A stretch of 64,000 bases of DNA from an uncultured Lachnospiraceae bacterium (GTDB lineage Bacteria; Bacillota; Clostridia; Lachnospirales; Lachnospiraceae). Of this stretch, positions 44,898 to 55,364 are shown piece by piece. Where the stretch lies: contig CANQNE010000008.1 of NCBI GenBank assembly GCA_947625135.1, positions 1 to 64,000 of the forward strand. Direction: 5' to 3'. A model generated the notes under the pieces. The model had not been told where the DNA came from, searched no databases, and saw nothing but the letters and a program-made list of their open reading frames with translations. A program made the translations under genes and the position numbers. The first letter of the stretch is position 1. Every line of letters starts with the position of its first letter.

Positions 44898-46604
44898 TTA
44901 TCTGTTGTATACACTTAATGGCCTTAGCTTGACTGCCATCTCCAGCACCGCCAGCGCATCATTTGCATCAATTTCCCCGCTGTGATCCGCATCTGCAATG
45001 GACAGAGCCTGTTCATCCGCAAACTGCTTCAGCTTTACCACGTGCTTTAAGATAGCCAGCGCGTCATCCGAATTCACGGTTCCATTTTTATCAGCGTCTC
45101 CGCAATAATACTCACCCGGCTTCAGATCCTGTATGGGATCTCCAATCTTATCATATACAACACACAGATATTTCATTCCCCATTTAGGATCTGAATAAAA
45201 GAACCCGGAAACATTTCTTCCTCTAGCATACCCTTCAGGTCTGTGCGCTTCCTCATAATCGTCAGGCTCAAAGGCCCCAACAAAATCTGTAGCAATCCTG
45301 TTTTCAGGCTTTACGCTTCCTTTATAATACTGAATGTACATACCTAAATGATCAGCATGATCTTCAGGCAGCTGATAGTAGCAGAGCTTATATACTGAAA
45401 GCCCGTTTTCATCTGTCATATACTTGCGGGATTCATAGTTTGCTGTACCATCTTCATTCATCTCCCACTCTTCTCCCTCAAACAGACTGTGAGCATTGTA
45501 GCCTTCAGCCTGCATTGCTTCAATCTCTGCATCACAGGGGAAGTATTCCTTCTCAATATAAGGAAGGTTCACATACAGCTTCTTTACGAACGTACCCTCT
45601 GTCGGGCTGTCCTTCCAGATTTCAAGGGTACTCTGATATGAATTCTCATCACAGAAAATGACATCCTGATACTGCACCAGCTTGTCTACAGGGAAGTAAT
45701 TGATGTAGCAGGTAGCGTCACGCTCTTTCAAATTCTCCACAAAATCAGGGTCATAGAGGAAGGAATGCACAGATGTATATTCGCTTGAACGAGCATCTAT
45801 CATAAAGGCAAAGCTACAATACTCTTCCTTTACAAGATACGGGAACATAAGAGAGTAGTCAGCATAACCCTCTTTCCAGTGTTTTGCATAACCTTCATCA
45901 ATGTCGGGCAGATAGTAATACAGCGTATCAAGGTTGGGGGTGAGAATAGGGCTGTCAGCAGTTACATGGTAAACGCTCTCATCGATCGTCTTGAAAGAAT
46001 TGAACACCAAAGCTCCGGCATCATCTGTGGTAGGATTCCACTCACGATATACAAAGTGGATATCGTGGTATTCTTCAGAGGGATCTTCACCGGGCTCTTC
46101 TGTGGAAGAAGGCGGCGCAGCCTGCGTTTCCGGATAACGGGTCATCAGATATGTTGCGTTTTCCGCCTCTGCGGCAGTCAATATCCGGCCCCAATGTATG
46201 GAATTGTTGTAATTGCCTTCCGCGATCACCAGGCTATCCTGTTTGACTTCCAGCACAATCACTGAATGGGTATCGTTATTTACCCGCAGAATATCACCTA
46301 CCCGGATATCGTCAAAGGAAACCGGTGTGATCTTTCTGGCCGGCAGATCTCCAAATGCTTCATCGCTGAGCATAAAAGCAAATCCGGCACATCCGTAACC
46401 CCCTGAATAGATACCGCCCCGAAAGCTGTGGTAATTGTCGTTGGTCCATGTCATTCCCTCCGGATAGCTGTCTTTCATTGCGATCATACGTTGATAAACT
46501 TCTGACTCATCAGGCGCTTCAGATGCCGCATAGGTTATGGTGGCAATCCCTGCTGAGAAACAAAGCACAAGTATAAATACAAGCAGCCGCTTCATTCTGG
46601 TCAT
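44898..46604 (-). CDS. Secreted amidase-like protein with C-terminal dockerin
   Basis: A 568-residue secreted protein. A signal peptide (LLVFILVLCFSAGIATITYA) ends near residue 25. Residues about 30-150 resemble a papain-like NlpC/P60 or CHAP-type domain, with Cys in GYGCAGFAFML and His in NNDTHSVIVLEV, so it may cut peptidoglycan or peptides. The middle 350 residues are not recognised. Residues about 500-565 form a type I dockerin (GDADKNGTVNSDDALAILKH and ADADHSGEIDANDALAVLEM). The ATG at 46604 has AAAGGAGAG; the longer frame is not needed. A second dockerin protein (GH95) lies at 23991. Confidence 0.85.
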   Translation of the reverse strand: MTRMKRLLVFILVLCFSAGIATITYAASEAPDESEVYQRMIAMKDSYPEGMTWTNDNYHSFRGGIYSGGYGCAGFAFMLSDEAFGDLPARKITPVSFDDIRVGDILRVNNDTHSVIVLEVKQDSLVIAEGNYNNSIHWGRILTAAEAENATYLMTRYPETQAAPPSSTEEPGEDPSEEYHDIHFVYREWNPTTDDAGALVFNSFKTIDESVYHVTADSPILTPNLDTLYYYLPDIDEGYAKHWKEGYADYSLMFPYLVKEEYCSFAFMIDARSSEYTSVHSFLYDPDFVENLKERDATCYINYFPVDKLVQYQDVIFCDENSYQSTLEIWKDSPTEGTFVKKLYVNLPYIEKEYFPCDAEIEAMQAEGYNAHSLFEGEEWEMNEDGTANYESRKYMTDENGLSVYKLCYYQLPEDHADHLGMYIQYYKGSVKPENRIATDFVGAFEPDDYEEAHRPEGYARGRNVSGFFYSDPKWGMKYLCVVYDKIGDPIQDLKPGEYYCGDADKNGTVNSDDALAILKHVVKLKQFADEQALSIADADHSGEIDANDALAVLEMAVKLRPLSVYNR

Positions 46605-46757
46605 TTTTATTCTCTCCTTTGTTTTATTTATAAGCTGTCGCTCTGCAGAAAACTTTCTGTTTCCGCAAATATTATACACAGATATGGCCATGATGTCAAT
46701 GAACAGGACCCTGACACATTCTGTAAACAATGGAATATACCAAAGCCTGCTTTTTTC

Positions 46758-47873
46758 TTATTTCAGATTTTCAGGATTGAGGCAAGTCAGCTCCGGAGCC
46801 ACAAACAGTCCGTCCTTGCGGATCAGCACATCGTCAAAATAAATTTCTCCGCCGCCGTATTCCGGACGCTGGATCAATACCAGATCCCAGTGAATGGCAC
46901 TCCTGTTGCCGTTATATGCGTCATCATAGCAATTTCCCGGCGTAAAATGAATACTGCCGGCGATCTTCTCATCAAAGAGGATATCCTTCATAGGCTTTAG
47001 TATATACGGATTTACCCCGATAGCAAATTCTCCTACATACCTGGCCCCTTCGTCTGTATCAAACACTTTATTGATCCGCTCCGTATCATTTGCCGTAGCC
47101 TTTATGATCTTTCCGTTTTGAAATTCCAGACATACATTTTCATAGGTAACGCCTTCATTTAACGATGGTGTGTTGTATGTGATCACGCCGTTGACTGACT
47201 CTCTCACCGGCGCGGTGTATACCTCGCCGTCGGGAATATTCATGTGGCCGGCGCAGGGTACCGCCGGAATATCCCTGATAGAAAAACTCAAGTCGGTTCC
47301 CGGCCCCACAATACGCACCTTGTCCGTCCGGTTCATGTAATCCACCAGTGATTCCATTGCTTTTCCCATCTTCGAATAATCCAGATTACACACATCAAAA
47401 TAGAAATCCTCAAACTGCTCTCTGCTTGTATTTGCCAGCTGTGCCATGGCCGCATTGGGATAGCGCAGCACTACCCATTTTGTTTTCGGCACCCGGATCT
47501 CATGATGCACCGGCGTGGAATACAGCTGATTGTACAGCTGCATCTTCTTCGGGGGCACATCAGACAGCTCCGCAACATTGTCCGCACCCCGCAGACCGAT
47601 GTAGCAGTCCATCTTTGACATTTCCAGCCCGTCGATCTCCGCCATCAGCTTCATCTGCTCTTCACTGCAGTGCATCAGCACTTCCCGAAGTATCCGATTG
47701 TCGGTAAAATGCACAAAGGGAATCCCCTTTGCCCCATATACCGCCTTCACCAGCGCCCGGGCCAGATCCTCTGTATCTTTTCCGATGTAATGAATGTATA
47801 CCTTTTCGTTTTCCTGTACCCGGCATGAATAATTCACCAGATTATATGCCAGTTTTTCAATTCTTGCGTCCAT
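46758..47873 (-). CDS. M29 family aminopeptidase
   Basis: A 371-residue metallo-aminopeptidase of family M29 (AmpS/thermophilic aminopeptidase type). The metal ligands are recognised in EGVTYENVCLEF, in YVGEFAIGVNPY and in the final NCYDDAYNGNRSAIHWDLVL, where the conserved Glu, Glu, His and Asp lie. Such enzymes remove N-terminal residues from peptides in the cytoplasm. The ATG at 47873 has GGAGG five bases upstream. It follows the large membrane protein gene by 18 bases and may be in the same transcript. Confidence 0.92.
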   Translation of the reverse strand: MDARIEKLAYNLVNYSCRVQENEKVYIHYIGKDTEDLARALVKAVYGAKGIPFVHFTDNRILREVLMHCSEEQMKLMAEIDGLEMSKMDCYIGLRGADNVAELSDVPPKKMQLYNQLYSTPVHHEIRVPKTKWVVLRYPNAAMAQLANTSREQFEDFYFDVCNLDYSKMGKAMESLVDYMNRTDKVRIVGPGTDLSFSIRDIPAVPCAGHMNIPDGEVYTAPVRESVNGVITYNTPSLNEGVTYENVCLEFQNGKIIKATANDTERINKVFDTDEGARYVGEFAIGVNPYILKPMKDILFDEKIAGSIHFTPGNCYDDAYNGNRSAIHWDLVLIQRPEYGGGEIYFDDVLIRKDGLFVAPELTCLNPENLK

Positions 47874-47891
47874 AGCTGCCTCCATCCTTAT

Positions 47892-50375
47892 TTATAAACA
47901 AACAATACAAACCGTTCCGAACTGCTGATATGCCGCATCCGCCTGCGCCCTGCCCAGCTGCAGGGGCTGCGCCGAAATCGGGTCATACAGATCCACCGTG
48001 TCTTCGGTAAAGCCCATCACAACCCTGTATGCGCCTGTTCCTGTCTGGATCAGCACTGTCTTTTCCTGCTGAACCAGATTCAGCACCATGTCAAAGGTGA
48101 TGCCCGTGGCGTCCAGCACCCTGCCGTCGTGTACCTGATCCTGCCATTGGGACACGATCCCGTCAGAAGCGCCCTCCTTTACCGTCTGTAAAAACGAAAA
48201 ATCAATCTCAGGCGGCTGTTCTCTCTCATATTTTTTATCTTTTCCCGCCTTATAATATAAGATACTCTGGTCGTTGTCCTTTATCATCCCGCTGTTTTTT
48301 TCCGCGTATACAACGGCGTCTCTGGACAGACGGAAACGGGCGGCCAGTCTGCCTTTCACATACACATAATAATCGTTGGCCCTTTTTTCCTCACTGTGTT
48401 CCAGCGAAATGGTTTCTACATAATTGTTTTCTTCCGCAGTATACAGCCGGATTGCCGAGGTTCCGAATCCATTTGAGACCTTTAACCCCTGCTGCGTCTG
48501 TTTCTTTTTATCCTCGGTTGCCGTCAGCGTGACTACCGGTTCCTCCTTCTCGCCGCTGCTGACGATCTGATGGGACTGCGCCGCCACATAACCGGTGCCT
48601 CCCGGCGCCTGCGTCACTCTTTCCAGATTGATCATCTCATCTGTAGTATACCCGCCGGTCACAAGCAGCTGTTCATTTGCATATTCTTTGATCTTTTCAT
48701 TTTTTTCATTAAAGATCAAAACCGAATACATGGGAAACCAAAGCTCCCCGGCGGCAGAACGGACCACCTGATTCATTTTTGCCTTTCCGCAGGCAAAATC
48801 CTTCCCGATAAACCCGATGGGACGCAGATACTCCGTCACTTCTCCCCGGATTTCCGTCTTCTCTCCCGTTTTCAGATCCATGCGGTGGATCCTGTCCGCC
48901 TGATCCAGATCATCCACCCATGCAATGCTGCGCCCGTCCTCAGAGGCAGCCAGGGCATCCATATCCAGATCCGCTATCAGCTCATCAATCTTTCCCGTAC
49001 TCAGATCCACGTGCCAGATGGCGCCCTCCTTATAGAAATAAAAATCCATGCCGTTCAGATAAGTAAGCTTTTCCACTTCCTGACAGAGAATATCCGCCTG
49101 ACGGGGGTCCTCCAGCACATACCGGACCTCATAGCTGTTTGCGTTTTGTGCATAGTGGCAGAGGAGCAAACCGGTCTTTCCCTCATAAGCGCCCCGATTA
49201 AAATAACCGCAGACTACAAAATCCACATTTCCGTCCTTATCCATATTCAGAATATGAATGTCATAATCCTGCATAAAGGAACGCTTGTCCTCCCGGTTGG
49301 TGTCCTGCAGACTAAAGATCTTATACAGCCTGCTGCCGTCGGAGAAAAACTGCCACAGCTCTCCCGCCTGCTCCCAGCAGACAATATCGCCTTTCTCGCT
49401 GTAAACATACTCTATATCTTCCGGCAGGATTCCCAGATTCACCGTCTGTCCCGTGAACGCCGGTCTGGCGGCCAAAAAAGTCTGCGTCATCTCCCGCTCA
49501 AATTCCAGCAGATGTACTCTGTATGCGGATTTTCTCAAACGGTAATACTCATGGATCAGATAATAGGAATTGGTTTCCTCATCCTCCTGCACCTGCACCT
49601 GATAATCCATGCTGATGATCGCATTTTCCCCGTCGATCACCAGAAGATCGGGAACCGGGTCTCCGCATACACGAGGATTCAATTCCCCCCATGTGATCTG
49701 ATCATAGCTGGAATGGATATTTACCTGCTGCAGCGTGGTATTGTTTCCGGTATTGTCCGGTTCAATATAGATGCTGATCTTATCATTTGCTTTTTTATTA
49801 AAGGTATTGTTTGAAAATTCTTTTGCAAACGCAAGAAATTCATCGGCTTCGATGCCGGAATCCTGAATCACTCTTGTGTAATAATATGAAATATTCCCGT
49901 CTTTGTCTTCCAGTCCCATCTCCAGCAGATACTGTTCCTCTTCGGAAACGGATCCGGAAAGATTCAGGACCGCGCTTTTCCCGTTCTCCTCTTCCCGAAT
50001 CTCCTCGGTCCGCCGGTTTTCCACGATCTCCTTGTCCGCTTCCCTGTATATCGTATAATTGACGGCCTCGATATCCCGATCTGTCCCATCGCTGCTGCTG
50101 TTGATCAAAATCATGATATTTCCGCTGCTTTCCACAGGGGTCAGTACCGTATCCAGCGCGTTTCTGTCCCGCTGCTGCGCATATCCCTGTATGCAGTTCA
50201 GGCTCTGCTCCTTATAAGTCATCGTAACCGTTGGGATTGATGCCGCCGGCAAAGTGGAGACGCTGGATTCCTGCTGCTCTGTTCCCCTCATAAATGCCCG
50301 GACGATCACAGCCATCATCAGCAGGATAACCAAAATCAGTATAATCGTAAACTTATACGTCCTTTTCACCGTCAT
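47892..50375 (-). CDS. Large membrane-anchored protein with degenerate C39-like tail
   Basis: An 827-residue protein of unknown function. One N-terminal membrane helix (about 9-27) exposes the rest outside. The central region has propeller-like strands with DxDxNxD-type repeats (NMDKDGNVDFVV) and DLSTGKI / DLKTGEK turns. The last 85 residues resemble a C39-type cysteine protease domain (GITFDMVLNLVQQEKTVLI, YRVVMGFTEDTVDLYDPIS), but the usual His is Tyr and no catalytic Cys precedes it, so it is likely an inactive binding domain. The gene start overlaps the end of the methyltransferase gene by 23 bases. Fold readings are inference. Confidence 0.65.
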   Translation of the reverse strand: MTVKRTYKFTIILILVILLMMAVIVRAFMRGTEQQESSVSTLPAASIPTVTMTYKEQSLNCIQGYAQQRDRNALDTVLTPVESSGNIMILINSSSDGTDRDIEAVNYTIYREADKEIVENRRTEEIREEENGKSAVLNLSGSVSEEEQYLLEMGLEDKDGNISYYYTRVIQDSGIEADEFLAFAKEFSNNTFNKKANDKISIYIEPDNTGNNTTLQQVNIHSSYDQITWGELNPRVCGDPVPDLLVIDGENAIISMDYQVQVQEDEETNSYYLIHEYYRLRKSAYRVHLLEFEREMTQTFLAARPAFTGQTVNLGILPEDIEYVYSEKGDIVCWEQAGELWQFFSDGSRLYKIFSLQDTNREDKRSFMQDYDIHILNMDKDGNVDFVVCGYFNRGAYEGKTGLLLCHYAQNANSYEVRYVLEDPRQADILCQEVEKLTYLNGMDFYFYKEGAIWHVDLSTGKIDELIADLDMDALAASEDGRSIAWVDDLDQADRIHRMDLKTGEKTEIRGEVTEYLRPIGFIGKDFACGKAKMNQVVRSAAGELWFPMYSVLIFNEKNEKIKEYANEQLLVTGGYTTDEMINLERVTQAPGGTGYVAAQSHQIVSSGEKEEPVVTLTATEDKKKQTQQGLKVSNGFGTSAIRLYTAEENNYVETISLEHSEEKRANDYYVYVKGRLAARFRLSRDAVVYAEKNSGMIKDNDQSILYYKAGKDKKYEREQPPEIDFSFLQTVKEGASDGIVSQWQDQVHDGRVLDATGITFDMVLNLVQQEKTVLIQTGTGAYRVVMGFTEDTVDLYDPISAQPLQLGRAQADAAYQQFGTVCIVCL

Positions 50376-51525
50376 TCTCCTTCATTTCATCCAACAGACG
50401 GGCCAGCAGCGGCTCCGCCCCCAGAAACGCCCGCAGTTTCTCATATTCCTCCGTCCGCTGTCCCGCACCTTTGCCGTACACACCGCGGATCAGGATATTC
50501 TTCGGCGTATGCTCCATGTCGATAAATTCCAGCAGCTGTACCTGATACCCCATGCTGCGCAATAGCTCCGCCCTCATTCCGTCCGTAAACAACGCGGCCG
50601 TCCGCTCCCGGATAATGCCGTACCGAAATACCGGCTGCAGCAGGCTGCAGTCTATTTCCCTGTTCAGCTGATGCTGACAGCAGGGCACCGAAAGGATCAC
50701 TTTGGCCTTCCACTGCACCGCCTTTGCCAGCGCAAGATCCGTTGCGGTATCGCAGGCATGAAGCGTCACCACCATATCCGCCCGGTCAACCCCGTTGTAT
50801 TCTGCGATATCTCCCTGAAGAAACTGCAGCTGATCATAATGAAACGATCCTGCCAGTTCATTGCACTTTTCGATCACTTCCCGCTTTAGGTCCAGCCCTG
50901 TCATGCGCACATCATATCCCTTTAAGATCCGCAGATCATAATACATGGCAAAGGTGAGATAGGATTTTCCGCAGCCAAAATCTATAATGGTAAGGGGCCG
51001 ATCCTTTGGAAGCGCAGGCAGCACATCCTCCACAAATTCCAGAAACCGGTTGATCTGCCGAAACTTGTCGTAATGGCTGTTTACTACCTTTCCCTCCGGC
51101 GTCATCACACCCAGCTCCGTCAGAAACGGAACCGGCGTGCCCTCCTTCAGGATATAGTTCTTTTTGCGGTTGTGGGAAAGCGCGGACGAATCCTGCTTTT
51201 CCTGCCGCTGCTTCTTTTTCACCGTGACAGTGCCCCGTTTCCCCACAAGCGCAGTGGCGTGACAGGTTTCCGTATCCAGTTCCAGCTGACGAAAAACGTC
51301 CTGCATCCACCCTGTCACCGCTTCGGGTAATTCTTTTTTGTCATAGGTTTTATGAAACACCTGCCTGTTCCGGTAAAGTGTTTCCTGAAACTGCAGTTTT
51401 CCTTTTTTCATCACCGGCCGGACCGTGATCTTTTCCGCTTTTTCTTTGTCTCTGGATCCGCTGATGATCAGGCGGATCAGATTTTCATCCAATGCTTCCT
51501 GCAGTAATTGTCTGAGCTTGTCCAT
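50353..51525 (-). CDS. SAM-dependent methyltransferase
   Basis: A 390-residue class I methyltransferase. The first 130 residues contain a basic region rich in Lys and Arg, with VTVKKKQRQEKQ, probably a nucleic-acid-binding part. The SAM-binding glycine loop is LTIIDFGCGKSYLTFAMYYD, followed by acidic MTGLDLKREVIEKCNELA and an ADMVVTLHACDTATDLALAK motif, a layout seen in tRNA/rRNA or GSTCD-like methyltransferases. Substrate unknown. Its 3' end overlaps the next gene by 23 bases. Confidence 0.8.
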   Translation of the reverse strand: MDKLRQLLQEALDENLIRLIISGSRDKEKAEKITVRPVMKKGKLQFQETLYRNRQVFHKTYDKKELPEAVTGWMQDVFRQLELDTETCHATALVGKRGTVTVKKKQRQEKQDSSALSHNRKKNYILKEGTPVPFLTELGVMTPEGKVVNSHYDKFRQINRFLEFVEDVLPALPKDRPLTIIDFGCGKSYLTFAMYYDLRILKGYDVRMTGLDLKREVIEKCNELAGSFHYDQLQFLQGDIAEYNGVDRADMVVTLHACDTATDLALAKAVQWKAKVILSVPCCQHQLNREIDCSLLQPVFRYGIIRERTAALFTDGMRAELLRSMGYQVQLLEFIDMEHTPKNILIRGVYGKGAGQRTEEYEKLRAFLGAEPLLARLLDEMKENDGEKDV

Positions 51526-51646
51526 GCTCCGCCCCTTTTTATACAGTCAAAGACAGAGGGAGCCTCCTATGCCGATCAACAGAATGCCCCCTCCTTGTGC
51601 TTCCGGTCATATTTACAGTTCTATCTGCCGCCTTTGCAGAAAGCCG

Positions 51647-52066
51647 TCACTGTCTGCGGCAGCATTTACATTGATTGTGCCTGCATCTTCTGGAAAACAT
51701 CTCGTGATACATCAGCACATCGATCAGCTCCTTTAAGTACCTGTCATCCCGTTCCTGCCCTTTCGGCGGCAAAAAGCTGGTAGCAAAGATCTCATCATCC
51801 GCATACAGCTCCTCCTCTTTTCGTCCGGAATACGCTTCTGAACCGGTCTGTCCGGACTCTTTCGCCTCTTTACAGACCCGTTCATATATCCTGTCGTTTA
51901 ACTTCCGGCACATATATTTATCCGGAAATTCATCGTACATACGGCTCCCATTGTATTCCAGCCGGTCACATTCCTCCTCGATATAAGGCAGGATCTTCCT
52001 GGCGGTATCGGGATATAGCTCTCTTAACAGCCGGTCATCTCTCTCTATACTCCATTCTCTGACCAT
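51647..52066 (-). CDS. Conserved hypothetical protein
   Basis: A 139-residue hydrophilic protein I do not recognise. It is charged, with an N-terminal ERDDRLLRELYPDTARKILP segment that is echoed near the C-terminus by ERDDRYLKELIDVLMYHEMF, and ends in a Cys/Arg-rich stretch (RRCRHNQCKCCRR). The cysteines could bind metal or the tail may be an alternative end of the frame. No membrane segment. It lies 57 bases downstream of the LEA-like gene on the same strand. Confidence 0.55.
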   Translation of the reverse strand: MVREWSIERDDRLLRELYPDTARKILPYIEEECDRLEYNGSRMYDEFPDKYMCRKLNDRIYERVCKEAKESGQTGSEAYSGRKEEELYADDEIFATSFLPPKGQERDDRYLKELIDVLMYHEMFSRRCRHNQCKCCRRQ

Positions 52067-52122
52067 GACTACTCCCCCAGCATTTTATATGTTTATCTTA
52101 TGCCGGGGTATCTGATCTGTTC

Positions 52123-52533
52123 CTAATCCAGTTTATCGGAAATGTCTTCTGCGGCTTCTTTTACAGCATCTGTCACTGTCTCTTTTACATCTTCAGCCTT
52201 TTCCGCCGCGGACTCCGCAGTTTCTTCGACCTTTTCCTTCACGGCATCCGCAGTCTTCTTTACGGCATCCGCCGCTTTCTTTTCCTCATTTTTGGCAGCA
52301 GCCTTGTGCATGGCTTCTTTTGCGCGTCCGCTCAGCTCCTCTGCCGCATCCGCTACTTTTACGCCTACCTCAATGGCAATGTCTTTTGCCTTACTGCCTA
52401 TATCGCCTGCTTTTTCTTTTGCTTTGGAAATAAACTCCTTTGTCTCCTCGGAGTCTTTGATCTCCTCAACCTTGTCCCCGATCTTTCCGATCCCGCTCTT
52501 CACGGAACCTACGATCTCATCTACTTTTCCCAT
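52123..52533 (-). CDS. LEA/apolipoprotein-like helical repeat protein
   Basis: A 136-residue protein made almost wholly of Ala, Lys, Glu and Asp in an 11-residue-like periodicity (KEKAGDIGSKAKDIA, AADAVKKTADAVKEKVEETA). It should form amphipathic helices, as in late-embryogenesis-abundant or apolipoprotein-like proteins that protect membranes or proteins, or a coiled coil. No family assignment is firm. It directly follows atpC by 19 bases with an AGGAGC-like site, so it may be read through from the ATP synthase operon. The long plus-strand frame opposite is an artefact of the repeat composition. Confidence 0.7.
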   Translation of the reverse strand: MGKVDEIVGSVKSGIGKIGDKVEEIKDSEETKEFISKAKEKAGDIGSKAKDIAIEVGVKVADAAEELSGRAKEAMHKAAAKNEEKKAADAVKKTADAVKEKVEETAESAAEKAEDVKETVTDAVKEAAEDISDKLD

Positions 52534-52552
52534 AAGATACTTCTGCTCCTTT

Positions 52553-52960
52553 CTATTTTTTCATAAGCCCGATCCTTGTCAGCGCTCTGTTCAGTGCCAT
52601 CTCCGCACGCAGCACATCCACATTTTCCCGTGAACTGCCAAGGCGCTCCCTTGCTCTGGACTCTGCCTTGCGGGCCCGCTCCAAATCAATTTCCCGGGGC
52701 CATTCAGCCGCCTGCGCCATGATCGTCACTTTTTCCTTCAGCACTTCCGCAAATCCGCTGTGAAGCGCGGCCTGCAGCTTTTCCCCGGGCGTCGTGATGG
52801 TCACGATGCCTGAACGCAGGATCAAAGTCTCCGGCACATGATTTTTATAAATACCAACCTGTCCTTCCGACGTATTAAACTCGATCATAGAGGCCTGTCC
52901 CTCATAAAACGGATGATCGGGACAGATGATCTCTACCTCAAACAAATCCTTCTCGGCCAT
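52553..52960 (-). CDS. atpC: ATP synthase epsilon subunit
   Basis: A 135-residue epsilon subunit of F1, which links gamma to the c-ring and inhibits ATP hydrolysis. The N-terminal beta-sandwich (FEVEIICPDHPFYEG, GQVGIYKNHVPETLILRSG) and the C-terminal helical hairpin (EIDLERARKAESRARERL) are complete. It is the last canonical atp gene. Confidence 0.95.
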   Translation of the reverse strand: MAEKDLFEVEIICPDHPFYEGQASMIEFNTSEGQVGIYKNHVPETLILRSGIVTITTPGEKLQAALHSGFAEVLKEKVTIMAQAAEWPREIDLERARKAESRARERLGSSRENVDVLRAEMALNRALTRIGLMKK

Positions 52961-52984
52961 ACGAATCCCTTCAACTCTTCCTGT

Positions 52985-54427
<1,443 letters not shown>

Positions 54428-54467
54428 TCACACTCCGCTCCTCTTATTTCTGTTCAGGATACCGGGC

Positions 54468-55334
54468 TTAACCGATCGCCTCGGCACCTGCAATGATCTC
54501 CGTCAATTCCTGTGTGATGGAATTCTGTCTTGCGCGGTTATACAAAAGCGACAGCTCCTCGATCATTTCTTCCGCATTTCCGGTGGCATTATCCATGGCC
54601 TGCATCCGGGCGCTGTTTTCGCTTGCAACAGACTCCATCATCGCCCCGTAGATCAGGCTGTTGATATACAGGGGGATCAATTCCCCCAGCACCGTCTCCT
54701 CGTCCGGCTCATAATTCATAGGCGTCAGCTTCTCTGTGCGGTCCATAGACATCTCGCCGGGATCCACAGGCAAAAGCTGCATCACCGCCGGTTCCTGAGA
54801 CACGGTATTTTTAAATTCCGTATAGACCAGATAAAGCTCTCCCGCCTTACCGGAAGTAAACGCTTCCAAAATATCGCCGCCGATCATCTCCGCATCCCCA
54901 TACTTCGGATCATCGATGACGTCGGAATAATCCTTTTCCAGCGCATAACCTCTGCGGATCAGATAGTCTCTTGCCTTGCGCCCTACCGCATACAGCAATA
55001 CTTCTTCTCCGGAAAATCCGTAATCCATCAGTTTTCGGGCCACATTGGCATTGTAGCCTCCCGCAAGTCCTCTGTTGGAGGAGATGATCACCACCGCTTT
55101 CTTATCCGACTGGCCTTTCTGCAGATACGGGTGCCGGATCACACCTGTTCTTGCCAGAATAGAATGGATGGTGTCATACATCCGATGAAAATAATGATCA
55201 CAGTTTTCAGCACGCATCCTTGCCTTCTGCAGCTTCACAGTCGCCACGAGCTTCATGGCCTTGGTGATCTGCTGGGTACTCTGGATGCTGCTTTTGCGCC
55301 GCTTGATATCTCTCATGGAAGCCAAAACAATCAC
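54468..55334 (-). CDS. atpG: ATP synthase gamma subunit
   Basis: A 288-residue central-stalk subunit. The N-terminal helix (MRDIKRRKSSIQSTQQITKA) and the C-terminal helix (RARQNSITQELTEIIAGAEA) are complete, with the IISSNRGLAGGYN segment between. The first possible start is GTG at 55334, which has an AGGAAAGG site four bases away; the ATG at 55316 would also give the family N-terminus. Confidence 0.96.
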   Translation of the reverse strand: MIVLASMRDIKRRKSSIQSTQQITKAMKLVATVKLQKARMRAENCDHYFHRMYDTIHSILARTGVIRHPYLQKGQSDKKAVVIISSNRGLAGGYNANVARKLMDYGFSGEEVLLYAVGRKARDYLIRRGYALEKDYSDVIDDPKYGDAEMIGGDILEAFTSGKAGELYLVYTEFKNTVSQEPAVMQLLPVDPGEMSMDRTEKLTPMNYEPDEETVLGELIPLYINSLIYGAMMESVASENSARMQAMDNATGNAEEMIEELSLLYNRARQNSITQELTEIIAGAEAIG

Positions 55335-55364
55335 ACTGCCTTTCCTGTGCCTGCAGCGGGCCCT

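Noticed and set aside
48570-49814. 414-codon plus-strand frame
   Set aside because: Antisense of the 827-residue membrane protein gene; His/Ile-rich composition is typical of shadow frames and no start site is seen.
52142-52633. 163-codon plus-strand frame opposite the LEA-like gene
   Set aside because: Its Ser/Ala/Phe repeats are the mirror of the Ala/Lys/Glu repeat gene on the other strand; no start signal.
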